Positions 26,508 to 33,636 of a stretch of DNA of 64,000 nucleotides are shown here, in pieces. Made by a program: the position numbers and the translations under genes. Each line of letters begins with the position of its first letter. Position 1 is the stretch's first letter. The notes under the pieces were generated by a model. It had not been told where the DNA came from and did not search any database. It saw only the letters and a program-made list of their open reading frames with translations. Source of the stretch: Rhodobiaceae bacterium UBA7804 (GTDB lineage Bacteria; Pseudomonadota; Alphaproteobacteria; Parvibaculales; Parvibaculaceae); NCBI GenBank assembly GCA_002480495.1, contig DLCG01000009.1, forward strand, positions 150,473 to 214,472, given 5' to 3'.

Positions 26508-28040
26508 TCAGCCCGCCTCGCAGGCGTTCCTGTAGTTCTCCCGCAGAAGATTCTTCTGGACCTTGCCCATCGTGTTCCGCGGCAGGCCTTCAACGAAGAA
26601 GGCCCGCTTCGGCACCTTGTAGTTGGCCAGCTTGTCCTTCAGCCGCGCAATGAGCGCCGCCTCGTCCAGATGCCGCCCGGCGCGCAGCACGACCACGGCC
26701 GCACCGGCCTCTCCGAAATCTGCATGCGGCACACCGACAACGGCGGATTCGAGAACTTCCGGCATGTCGTCGATCAGTTCCTCGATCTCCTTCGGATAGA
26801 CGTTGAAACCGCCGGAGATGATGAGATCCTTCGCACGGCCGACGAGATGAACATAACCGTCAGCGTCGATCATGGCGACGTCGCCCGTCCTGAACCAGCC
26901 GTCGCTCGTGAATTCCTCGGCGGATTTTTCCGGCATGCGCCAATAGCCGCGAAAGACATTGGGTCCGCGCACCTGCAAGCCGCCAACCTCGCCCGCGCCG
27001 AGAGCGGCGCCCTCATCGCTCATCACCCGCACTTCCACCCCCGGCAGCGGAAAGCCCACCGTGCCCGGACGCCGCTCGCCATCATAGGGGTTCGAGGTGT
27101 TCATGCCCGTTTCCGTCATGCCGTAGCGCTCCAGAATGGCGTGCCCAGTGCGGGCCCGGAATTCCTCGAAGGTTTCGGCAAGCAGCGGCGCCGAACCCGA
27201 GGTGAATAGACGCATATGGGAGACGGGCGCGTGGCTGAAATCCTCGCCGGAGAGAAGCCGCGTATAGAATGTCGGTACGCCCATGAAGACGGTCGAACGG
27301 GGGAGCTCCCGGATGACGTCTTCGCGGTCGAACTTTCTCAGCCAGATCATCTTGGCGCCGGAAAGAAGCGCGCAATGGCAGGCGACGAAAAGCCCATGCG
27401 CATGGAAAATCGGTAGCGCGTGAAGCAATGTATCCGCTTCCGTGAAACGCCATGAATCGCGAAGCGCGAGACCGTTGGAAGCGAGATTGCCATGCGTCAG
27501 CATGGCCCCTTTCGGTTTTCCTGTCGTGCCGGATGTGTAGAGGATCGCCGCGAGATCATCAGCCGCGCATTCCGCAGGCTCAACTTCTCCCGTCACACCG
27601 GCTGCGGCATCGATGAAGCTTCCGCCCGCGTCCGGATCGAGCGTCAGGAGATTTGGCACGGCGCGGCGCGTACAGACTTCGCTCAACACAGGTTCAAGCG
27701 ATGGATCGCAGATGACGAGCGCCGGTTCCGCATTGCCGACGAGATAATCCACCTCGTCTGCCCGATAAGCGATGTTCATCGGAAGGAAGACGAAGCCGCC
27801 GCGCAGACAGGCCAGATAGACGGCAAGCGCCTCGGGCGACTTTTCCGTCTGCAGGGCAACGCGATCGCCGCGCGAAAGACCCAGACGAACGAAGAGCGCC
27901 GCGTATCGCGCCGTCGTATCGAGAAGATCGGAGAAAGACCAGATACGCGGACCGCGCGAGCGATCCGGCGCCTCGATTGCGGTGCGCGCGCGGTCTGCGG
28001 GAAGGGACGCCTCGATGAGCGTGTAAAGGGACGGGCTCAT
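26508..28040 (-). CDS. matB: Malonyl-CoA synthetase (acyl-CoA synthetase family)
   Basis: A 510-residue AMP-forming ligase. The AMP-binding P-loop is YTSGTTGKPKGAMLTHGNL, and the segment ERYGMTETGMNTSNPYDGE followed by GTVGFPLPGV is diagnostic of MatB malonate-CoA ligases. GYVHLVGRAKDLIISGGFNVYPKEIE and the catalytic Lys in PRNTMGKVQKN close the C-terminal lid. It should make malonyl-CoA from malonate, ATP and CoA. A methylmalonate or broad acid preference is possible. It converges with the receiver gene eight bases away. No mdc or other malonate genes are nearby. Confidence 0.85.
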   Translation of the reverse strand: MSPSLYTLIEASLPADRARTAIEAPDRSRGPRIWSFSDLLDTTARYAALFVRLGLSRGDRVALQTEKSPEALAVYLACLRGGFVFLPMNIAYRADEVDYLVGNAEPALVICDPSLEPVLSEVCTRRAVPNLLTLDPDAGGSFIDAAAGVTGEVEPAECAADDLAAILYTSGTTGKPKGAMLTHGNLASNGLALRDSWRFTEADTLLHALPIFHAHGLFVACHCALLSGAKMIWLRKFDREDVIRELPRSTVFMGVPTFYTRLLSGEDFSHAPVSHMRLFTSGSAPLLAETFEEFRARTGHAILERYGMTETGMNTSNPYDGERRPGTVGFPLPGVEVRVMSDEGAALGAGEVGGLQVRGPNVFRGYWRMPEKSAEEFTSDGWFRTGDVAMIDADGYVHLVGRAKDLIISGGFNVYPKEIEELIDDMPEVLESAVVGVPHADFGEAGAAVVVLRAGRHLDEAALIARLKDKLANYKVPKRAFFVEGLPRNTMGKVQKNLLRENYRNACEAG

Positions 28041-28111
28041 TTCATCTCGCTGTCTCGGTCAGCCGAACGGACCTTATAGCGGAGCGCGCCTCTCCACGCA
28101 TCAATCTCGCG

Positions 28112-30088
28112 TCAAGCGGTCACATGAAGGTTCAGGTAGTGCATATGCCGTTCATACTGGCCCAGCAGATCCGCGATCACCTGTTCCTTGCTGAACCCCA
28201 TGATGTCGTAGCGCTGTCCGCCTTCGCGCAACGCGACTTCGGCGCGCCAGGTATGGTCGGGGCCTTCGCGCTCGCCTTCAAGCGCCGTCATGGCGAAGCT
28301 CGGCACCGGCACACTGCGGAGCGCGACACCGTAGAGAAAGACATCTTCCCCATGAGTGATCGTGATCGTGACCTCCCGTTCGCCGGCCTCAACTTCGGCG
28401 GCCATTCCGCGCCCCCTGATTTCCTCGGCCACTTCCTTGAAGGCGGGGGCCACTGTGTCCCGCAGGAAGGCGACCGCGCGCTCGCGCGTCGGATTGTGCA
28501 GCAGCACCGCCAGCCGCTGCTTCCAGGGCACGGGCGGATGGCTTGCCGTTGCGGCGGGAACGGACTGAAGGCTTTGCTGGCGCTGTCTTTCGCCCCGAAG
28601 CGCCTTGAAGAGGCCGTAACAGACGATGAGAAGGATGGCAGCCAGCGGGAAACCGCTGGCGATGGCGCCCGTCTGCAGGGCGGCGAGCCCGCCCGCCAGC
28701 AAGAGTACCGCGGCGACCACACCTTCCATGATCGCCCAGAAAACGCGTTGCCATACAGGGGGCTCCGGCTCTCCACCCGAGGTGATGATATCGATGACGA
28801 GACTGCCGGAGTCCGAAGAAGTGACGAAGAATGTGACGACAAGCAGCGTCGCGACCGTCATGGAGATGGAAGCGAAAGGAAGATGGCCGAGAAACTGGAA
28901 CAAGGCGACGGCGACATCCGCCTGCACGGCGTCGACCATCTGCGCCGTTCCCTCCAGCTGCATGGCGAGCGCCGTGTTCCCGAAGACGGTGAACCAGAGA
29001 AAGGTGAAACCCGAAGGCACGAGAAGAACGCCGATCACGAACTCGCGAATCGAACGGCCACGCGAAATGCGTGCGATGAACATTCCGACGAAGGGCGACC
29101 AGGAAATCCACCAGCCCCAGTAGAAAAGAGTCCAGCCGCCGATCCATTCGTTCGGCTGATAGGCGTAGAGCGTGAAGGTCTTGCCGATGATGTCGCTCAC
29201 ATAGGCGCCGGTATTCTGCATCGCGGCCTGCAGGAGAAATACGGTTGGCCCGACAAGGAGCACGAAGAGCATCAATGCGATGGCAAGTCCCAGATTGAGC
29301 TCCGAGAGACGCCGGATACCAGCATTGATGCCGGAGACGACGGAAGCCGTTGCAAGCAGCGTTATGCCCGCTATGAGCGCAAGCTGCACCGAGATGTCCA
29401 TCTCGATGCCGAAGAGATAATTGAGCCCCGCATTTACCTGCATCACGCCCAGGCCGAGAGAGGTCGCGACGCCGAACATGGTCCCGAAGACGGCGAAGAT
29501 ATCGACCACGTGCCCGATCCAGCCATAAATACGGTCACCGATGATCGGGTAGAGCGCGGAGCGAACGGTAAGCGGCAGACCAACGCGGAACGAAAAGTAG
29601 GCGAGCGCAAGCCCCATCACGGCATAGATCGCCCAGGCATGGAGTCCCCAGTGAAAGAAGGCGAGCTGCATCGCGTTGCGCGCCGCTTCGACGGTGCCGC
29701 CCTCGCCGACCGGCGGCGAAGCGAAATGAAGCACGGGTTCCGCCACACCGTAGAACATGATGCCGATGCCCATGCCGGCGCTGAAAAGCATCGCGAACCA
29801 GGACGTCGTCGAGAAGTCGGGTTCGGAATCGTCAGGGCCCAGCTTGATCGTACCCATCGAGCTGGCGGCTATGCCGATCGCGAAGATGAGAAAGGTGGCG
29901 ACCGCCGCAACGTAGAACCAGCCCATCTCGTGGACGATCCAGGACTGGATGGCAGCGAAGATCGTCGAGGCATCGTCGGGATCGCGGGCAGCGAAGACAA
30001 GTGCGGCGAAGATCAACGCAGCCGCGCCGAGAAAGACAGGCGCGTTCGCCTGAAAGAAACGCGGCTTTTTCTCTTCACTCACCGGCAT
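28112..30088 (-). CDS. BCCT family betaine/choline/carnitine transporter
   Basis: A 658-residue, 12-helix transporter. The family signature, a Trp-rich segment GWTLFYWGWWISWSPFVGMF, lies near residue 345 and is followed by ARISRGRSIREF. A soluble C-terminal extension of about 130 residues, acidic and basic by turns, resembles the osmosensory or regulatory tails of BetT/BetP relatives. It should import choline, glycine betaine or a similar quaternary amine, driven by H+ or Na+. ATG at 30088 has GGAGAA at eight bases. No bet genes are adjacent, so the substrate is not fixed. Confidence 0.9.
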   Translation of the reverse strand: MPVSEEKKPRFFQANAPVFLGAAALIFAALVFAARDPDDASTIFAAIQSWIVHEMGWFYVAAVATFLIFAIGIAASSMGTIKLGPDDSEPDFSTTSWFAMLFSAGMGIGIMFYGVAEPVLHFASPPVGEGGTVEAARNAMQLAFFHWGLHAWAIYAVMGLALAYFSFRVGLPLTVRSALYPIIGDRIYGWIGHVVDIFAVFGTMFGVATSLGLGVMQVNAGLNYLFGIEMDISVQLALIAGITLLATASVVSGINAGIRRLSELNLGLAIALMLFVLLVGPTVFLLQAAMQNTGAYVSDIIGKTFTLYAYQPNEWIGGWTLFYWGWWISWSPFVGMFIARISRGRSIREFVIGVLLVPSGFTFLWFTVFGNTALAMQLEGTAQMVDAVQADVAVALFQFLGHLPFASISMTVATLLVVTFFVTSSDSGSLVIDIITSGGEPEPPVWQRVFWAIMEGVVAAVLLLAGGLAALQTGAIASGFPLAAILLIVCYGLFKALRGERQRQQSLQSVPAATASHPPVPWKQRLAVLLHNPTRERAVAFLRDTVAPAFKEVAEEIRGRGMAAEVEAGEREVTITITHGEDVFLYGVALRSVPVPSFAMTALEGEREGPDHTWRAEVALREGGQRYDIMGFSKEQVIADLLGQYERHMHYLNLHVTA

Positions 30089-30132
30089 ACCCAGTTCTCC
30101 TCTCGCTGAAGACGCGCGTGAAGCGGCGTATG

Positions 30133-30154
30133 GGCGGCGAAAGAGATCGCCGCC
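30133..30154. repeat. 8-bp perfect inverted repeat upstream of the BCCT gene
   Basis: GGCGGCGA (30133-30140) and TCGCCGCC (30147-30154) flank a six-base spacer, 45 bases upstream of the BCCT start. It may be an operator or a leader hairpin; no regulator gene is next to it. Confidence 0.45.
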
Positions 30155-30324
30155 ATGTGAATCGTGCTTATGTGATTTCGCGCGCAGCATTGCACAGCTA
30201 GCCATGCGGGCCAAGCCGCACACACCGTGCCTTCCAAGCCCCTCCCGGAGGGAGTTTCGCGAGAGCGCAAAGATGGCTAGGTTTTACGATGACTTTCATG
30301 AGGCCGTTCCGGCAGGAGACCCCC

Positions 30325-30942
30325 ATGCGCATCCCTATTTTTGCGGCTCTTTTCGCCCTTTTCCTGACCGCCAGCTCCACGCAGGCCGATACGCTGCGGC
30401 CGCCGGAGACCGGCTACAGCGCGACCCGCATAGTGACCGCGGGAGATCAGGAAATATCGGGCAAGATCTTTTCGCAGGGCCTGATGGAAAGATGGGAGAT
30501 GACGATGCAAGGCATGCGTCAGATTTCGATCCTGCGCTTCGACGAAGGCACCGGCTACATCTACATGCCCGACATGAACATGGCGATGAAGATGAACATC
30601 GCCGACGCGGCAAGCTATGGAAGCGGCACGCTCCATTCGAGCGTCGAGGCAAAGGAAACCGGAACCGAGATCATCGAAGGCGAGGAGACAACGCGCTATC
30701 TCGTGCCGCCAAGCGAAGAAAACGGCCATACGGAAACGACGGTCTGGATCACCGAAGACGGGATACCCATCAAGATGGAGGGCAGCAGCGCGGAGGGCAG
30801 ATTCTCCATGGCCCTCAAGGACCTGGAACGCGGAGAACAGGATCCCTCCCTGTTTCGGCTTCCCGCGGGCGTCGCACCGATGGAGATGCCGGCAGGCATG
30901 CCCGGCATGATGGAGGGCGGCATGCCCGGCATGCCGCGATAG
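30325..30942 (+). CDS. Secreted DUF4412-like protein with Met-rich tail
   Basis: A 205-residue protein with a signal peptide (IPIFAALFALFLTASSTQA). The mature protein is a beta-rich domain recalling DUF4412: GKIFSQGLMERWEMTMQGM, then YIYMPDMNMAMKMN, then TTVWITEDGIPIKME. The C-terminus is a methionine/glycine run (MPAGMPGMMEGGMPGMPR), which suggests metal, perhaps copper, binding, though that is inference. AGGAG at eight bases selects the ATG at 30325 over an upstream in-frame start at 30289. Family assignment is tentative. Confidence 0.65.
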   Translation: MRIPIFAALFALFLTASSTQADTLRPPETGYSATRIVTAGDQEISGKIFSQGLMERWEMTMQGMRQISILRFDEGTGYIYMPDMNMAMKMNIADAASYGSGTLHSSVEAKETGTEIIEGEETTRYLVPPSEENGHTETTVWITEDGIPIKMEGSSAEGRFSMALKDLERGEQDPSLFRLPAGVAPMEMPAGMPGMMEGGMPGMPR

Positions 30943-30948
30943 AGCCGC

Positions 30949-31044
30949 TCAGGCGAGGACGGCTCCAGCGGCTATGACGATGAACAGGCAGGCGCCAAGT
31001 ATGAGGCCGATGAGGCCAACAGCAGCGTGTCGCAGGACCGGCAT
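30949..31044 (-). CDS. 31-residue single-helix membrane peptide
   Basis: A short frame with an excellent ribosome site (GGGGGAG five bases before ATG at 31044). The peptide begins MPVLRHAA and continues as one unbroken hydrophobic helix (about residues 8-31) ending in AVLA and a TGA. It has the charge pattern of a small inner-membrane protein (one Arg and one His at the N-terminus). It lies between the Met-rich secreted protein and the DsbA-fold gene with no other gene in the 233-base gap. No family recognised; its reality is inferred from ribosome site plus composition. Confidence 0.5.
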   Translation of the reverse strand: MPVLRHAAVGLIGLILGACLFIVIAAGAVLA

Positions 31045-31175
31045 TGTCTCCCCCTTCCCTTCCAACAAGGATCGTCTCCAAGGTTGAAAAGTGCCTTAAC
31101 GGCCGGAGGACCGCATGGCCCGTTTGGGCCATGGGCACGATCTGGCGAGACGGGCCTTGCGGCCCAGGGCGCGGA

Positions 31176-32501
31176 TCAGCGCCGCGCCGCCATTGCGGCG
31201 AGGATATCCTCTTCGAGGGCCCAGAACCGGTCCTGCCCCCAATGGGCGAGCATGCCGTCCACCCGGAAGGAAGGCACTCCCCAAAGTCCCGCATCGAAAA
31301 GCGCCTGCCGGTTTTCCTCCACGGCCTTCTCCCAACCGGGATCGGCCAGGGCCTCGCGGACCGTTTCGTCGGAGAGACCTGCGCGCCTGGCCACGTCAAA
31401 CAGACCCTCGTCGGTTGCGATGTCGATTCCATCGGCAAAGACGGCACGGCAACCAAGCTCGGCGAATGCCTCTCCCTTACCCAGCGGAATAGCGTGATGA
31501 ATGACGGCGAGCGCACGGGCGGCGCCATTGCCCACCGAATCGACGACCCTTCCGAAAGGAAGACCGGCGCGCTCCGCCTCGCGCTTCGTGTCGAGCACGA
31601 TATAGAAGCGCTTGGTGCGCGGAACGGGAAGTCCGCGCATCACCATGGGGAGGACGAAGCGCAGCCTGAGCTCCGCATTGTAATGATGCGCGAGCTTCAG
31701 CATGCGAGGAACCGCAATCCAGGAATAGGGACTGCGGAAGGAAAACCAGAAATCGATGACAGGTCTATGAGCTCCCTGCGGGACGGGGCCGAGCACCATG
31801 TCGCGATAGGGCGCGAGCATCGGCGTTCCCGGCGCCTTGTCGAAGCCTGCCTCCGCAAGACGCTCCTCGAGATGATTGAGCCGATCCACCCCCCAGTACC
31901 ATTCGCCCTCGAAGCAGAACATGCCGCTCAGATAATGACCGAGCTTTGCGCGCTTTGCCGTGCCTCGCTTCAGGCAGCGGTTCGTCTCGCGCGCCGAGGC
32001 GACGCCATGCATCTCGACGAGCCTGTCGATCGCGGCCTTGCCGCCCGCCCAAAGCGCCTCACCCGCTTCCACCGCGAGTTCAACCACATTTCCTTTTTGC
32101 AGCGCGGCAGCGAGCAATGCGTTTACCCGCCTCACTTCCTTTTCGTCGGGCCGTGCCACCGCCGCAGGGAAGGCGACGCCATATTCCCGCGCGACGCGCG
32201 CAGCATCGCGCAGCGCATATTCCTTGAGCAAATCATATTCGGGGGCTGCCGCCTCGTCCGGCGGCAGGACAAGTGAGATTTCCACCGCGACACCATATCG
32301 CTCGCCAAGCGGCTTCAGCATCTGCACGGCAAGGTGGCTATAGGGATCGTCCACCTGGTGAAAATAGTGAATCACGGGCTGCCCCCCGCGGAGGCGCCGC
32401 TTGAGGGCATTGAAACGCCGTCGCGCATTGCGCAGACCGCGGCTGGTAAAGAATGCCGACAAGTTGCGGCTAATGAACGCCTTCACCCTTCCATCCTCCA
32501 T
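31176..32501 (-). CDS. Tandem DsbA-fold protein (HCCA isomerase/GST-kappa-like)
   Basis: A 441-residue protein with two DsbA/GST-kappa-type domains. The second (about 240-440) has DFWFSFRSPYSWIAVPRM, where Ser-Pro-Tyr replaces the CxxC of oxidoreductases as in 2-hydroxychromene-2-carboxylate isomerase, and GVPSFRVDG with the cis-Pro. The first (about 40-235) has the parallel YFHQVDDPYSHLAVQ. Both therefore lack redox cysteines and may be glutathione-dependent isomerases or transferases. No signal peptide. An alternative start is GTG at 32486, which has GGAGG at eight bases. A strong promoter with an embedded palindrome lies just upstream. Confidence 0.75.
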   Translation of the reverse strand: MEDGRVKAFISRNLSAFFTSRGLRNARRRFNALKRRLRGGQPVIHYFHQVDDPYSHLAVQMLKPLGERYGVAVEISLVLPPDEAAAPEYDLLKEYALRDAARVAREYGVAFPAAVARPDEKEVRRVNALLAAALQKGNVVELAVEAGEALWAGGKAAIDRLVEMHGVASARETNRCLKRGTAKRAKLGHYLSGMFCFEGEWYWGVDRLNHLEERLAEAGFDKAPGTPMLAPYRDMVLGPVPQGAHRPVIDFWFSFRSPYSWIAVPRMLKLAHHYNAELRLRFVLPMVMRGLPVPRTKRFYIVLDTKREAERAGLPFGRVVDSVGNGAARALAVIHHAIPLGKGEAFAELGCRAVFADGIDIATDEGLFDVARRAGLSDETVREALADPGWEKAVEENRQALFDAGLWGVPSFRVDGMLAHWGQDRFWALEEDILAAMAARR

Positions 32502-32522
32502 GCCCCATTCCGACTGGAAATC

Positions 32523-32556
32523 GAGTATATAGTGACACTGATAATGTCAAATACTC
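32523..32556 (-). promoter_or_regulatory. Promoter with embedded compound palindrome
   Basis: On the minus strand TTGACA (32550-32545) and TATACT (32529-32524) form near-consensus -35 and -10 boxes with a 15-base spacer, about 25 bases before the tandem DsbA gene. The same stretch is palindromic: TGACA/TGTCA (32533-32537 with 32545-32549) inside GAGTAT/ATACTC (32523-32528 with 32551-32556). This is what a repressor site over a promoter would look like. The regulator is unknown. Confidence 0.55.
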
Positions 32557-32806
32557 AGCACTCGGGATAGCCCGCATTGGCATCCAGCAAGGGCGCCGCC
32601 AGCGCCTTCGCACGCGCCGTCTCCCTCTAGCCTGCCTGCCTTTCGATCTCTCGCGAGAAAGTACCGAATTTATCCGTATCGATGCCAGCCGCAGGTGAAC
32701 CGACGAGACCAAGCGAGCGGGAAAGGATGGGACCGATCACGCGTTCCTTGCCATGCATCGCGGCTATCGATGCCCTACGTCCCCATGTCGCGAACGCTTC
32801 GCCCAT
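32555..32806 (-). pseudogene. Truncated DUF6671-like gene with in-frame TAG
   Basis: Starting 21 bases after the cysD stop, an ATG at 32806 opens a 59-residue frame containing AAMHGKERVIGPIL and GIDTDKFGTFSREIERQAG. To my recollection this is the N-terminal pattern of DUF6671 proteins (HGKE..IAP....DTD.FGTF..E). A TAG at 32629-32627 follows, but the same frame continues with RETARAKALAA, again as in the family, to a TGA at 32557-32555. The family's remaining roughly 200 residues are missing. So the gene seems broken by an amber codon and a 3' deletion that ends at the next promoter. Family identity rests on motif memory. Confidence 0.5.
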
Positions 32807-32827
32807 ATGTCCAATCCGGTATTGGCG

Positions 32828-33622
32828 TCAGAGGTACCCGGAGGAACGGAGCCGCTCGAAAGCATCCTCGGACTCGTGATCCATCGTGCGCCCCGCCCGT
32901 TCTTCCGTTTTCAGAAGTCCGAGTTCCTCGATGATTTCGTCGATCGTGGCCGCTTCGGAATCGATCGGCTCGGTAATACCGATCTCGCCCAGAGAACGAA
33001 ATCTCTTGCCGTCGCGCGCAAAGTAGAGGGATACGACCGGGATGTGTTCGCGGGCGATGTAGCGCCAGATGTCGAGCTCCGTCCATTGGAGGAGGGGATG
33101 CACGCGCAGATGCCCGCCGGGAGGTATGATCGTGTTGAACTGATCCCAGAACTCGGGCGGCTGATCGCGAAAGTTCCAGCTTCCATCCGCGTTGCGGGGA
33201 CTGAAGATACGTTCCTTGGCTCGTATCGATTGCTCGTCGCGCCTTATCCCGGTGATCAGGCCGTCAAATCCGTAATCCTTCAAACATTGTTTCAAGCCTT
33301 CGCTTTTTCTGGCAGCAAAGCGCGACGCGGGCGGCAATGTTTCGTCGGTGCGGCTGATATCCGGGCAACTATCCGCGATGAGGTTGAGCGCCCATTCCTT
33401 CGAATAGCGATCACGGAACTCATAGGTCTCGGGGAACTCCGCACCGGTATCGAGATGGATGACCGGAAAGGGAACGTGACCGAAGAAGGCTTTTCTGGCC
33501 AGCCAGATCATGACATTCGAGTCCTTGCCGAGCGACCACAGCATGCCGGGCTTCTTCAACTGGTTGAATGCTTCCCGGAAAATATGGATGGAGTTGCTTT
33601 CGAGATAATCGAGTCGGTCCAT
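32828..33622 (-). CDS. cysD: CysD-like sulfate adenylyltransferase small subunit (orphan)
   Basis: A 264-residue PP-loop ATP pyrophosphatase-type protein. The PP-loop reads WSLGKDSNVM, followed by the CysD features HLDTGAEFPETYEFRD, TEGLKQ-equivalent SEGLKQCLKDYGFDG, GIRRDEQSIRAKERIF and WTELDIWRYI. In sulfate assimilation CysD works with the GTPase CysN to make APS. Here no cysN, cysC or cysH is present; the gene is 15 bases behind dabA. It is about 38 residues shorter than E. coli CysD (302), lacking an insert before the FRSLG segment. The start ATG at 33622 has GGAG at nine bases. An adenylation role other than sulfate is possible. Confidence 0.85.
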   Translation of the reverse strand: MDRLDYLESNSIHIFREAFNQLKKPGMLWSLGKDSNVMIWLARKAFFGHVPFPVIHLDTGAEFPETYEFRDRYSKEWALNLIADSCPDISRTDETLPPASRFAARKSEGLKQCLKDYGFDGLITGIRRDEQSIRAKERIFSPRNADGSWNFRDQPPEFWDQFNTIIPPGGHLRVHPLLQWTELDIWRYIAREHIPVVSLYFARDGKRFRSLGEIGITEPIDSEAATIDEIIEELGLLKTEERAGRTMDHESEDAFERLRSSGYL

Positions 33623-33636
33623 ATTCGCCACTCCGC

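Noticed and set aside
32580..32720. Duplicated tRNA-Gly end (attachment site) at the far side of the dab cluster
   Set aside because: Only a weak GAGCGGG-type similarity is present near 32,705; too short to call a direct repeat.
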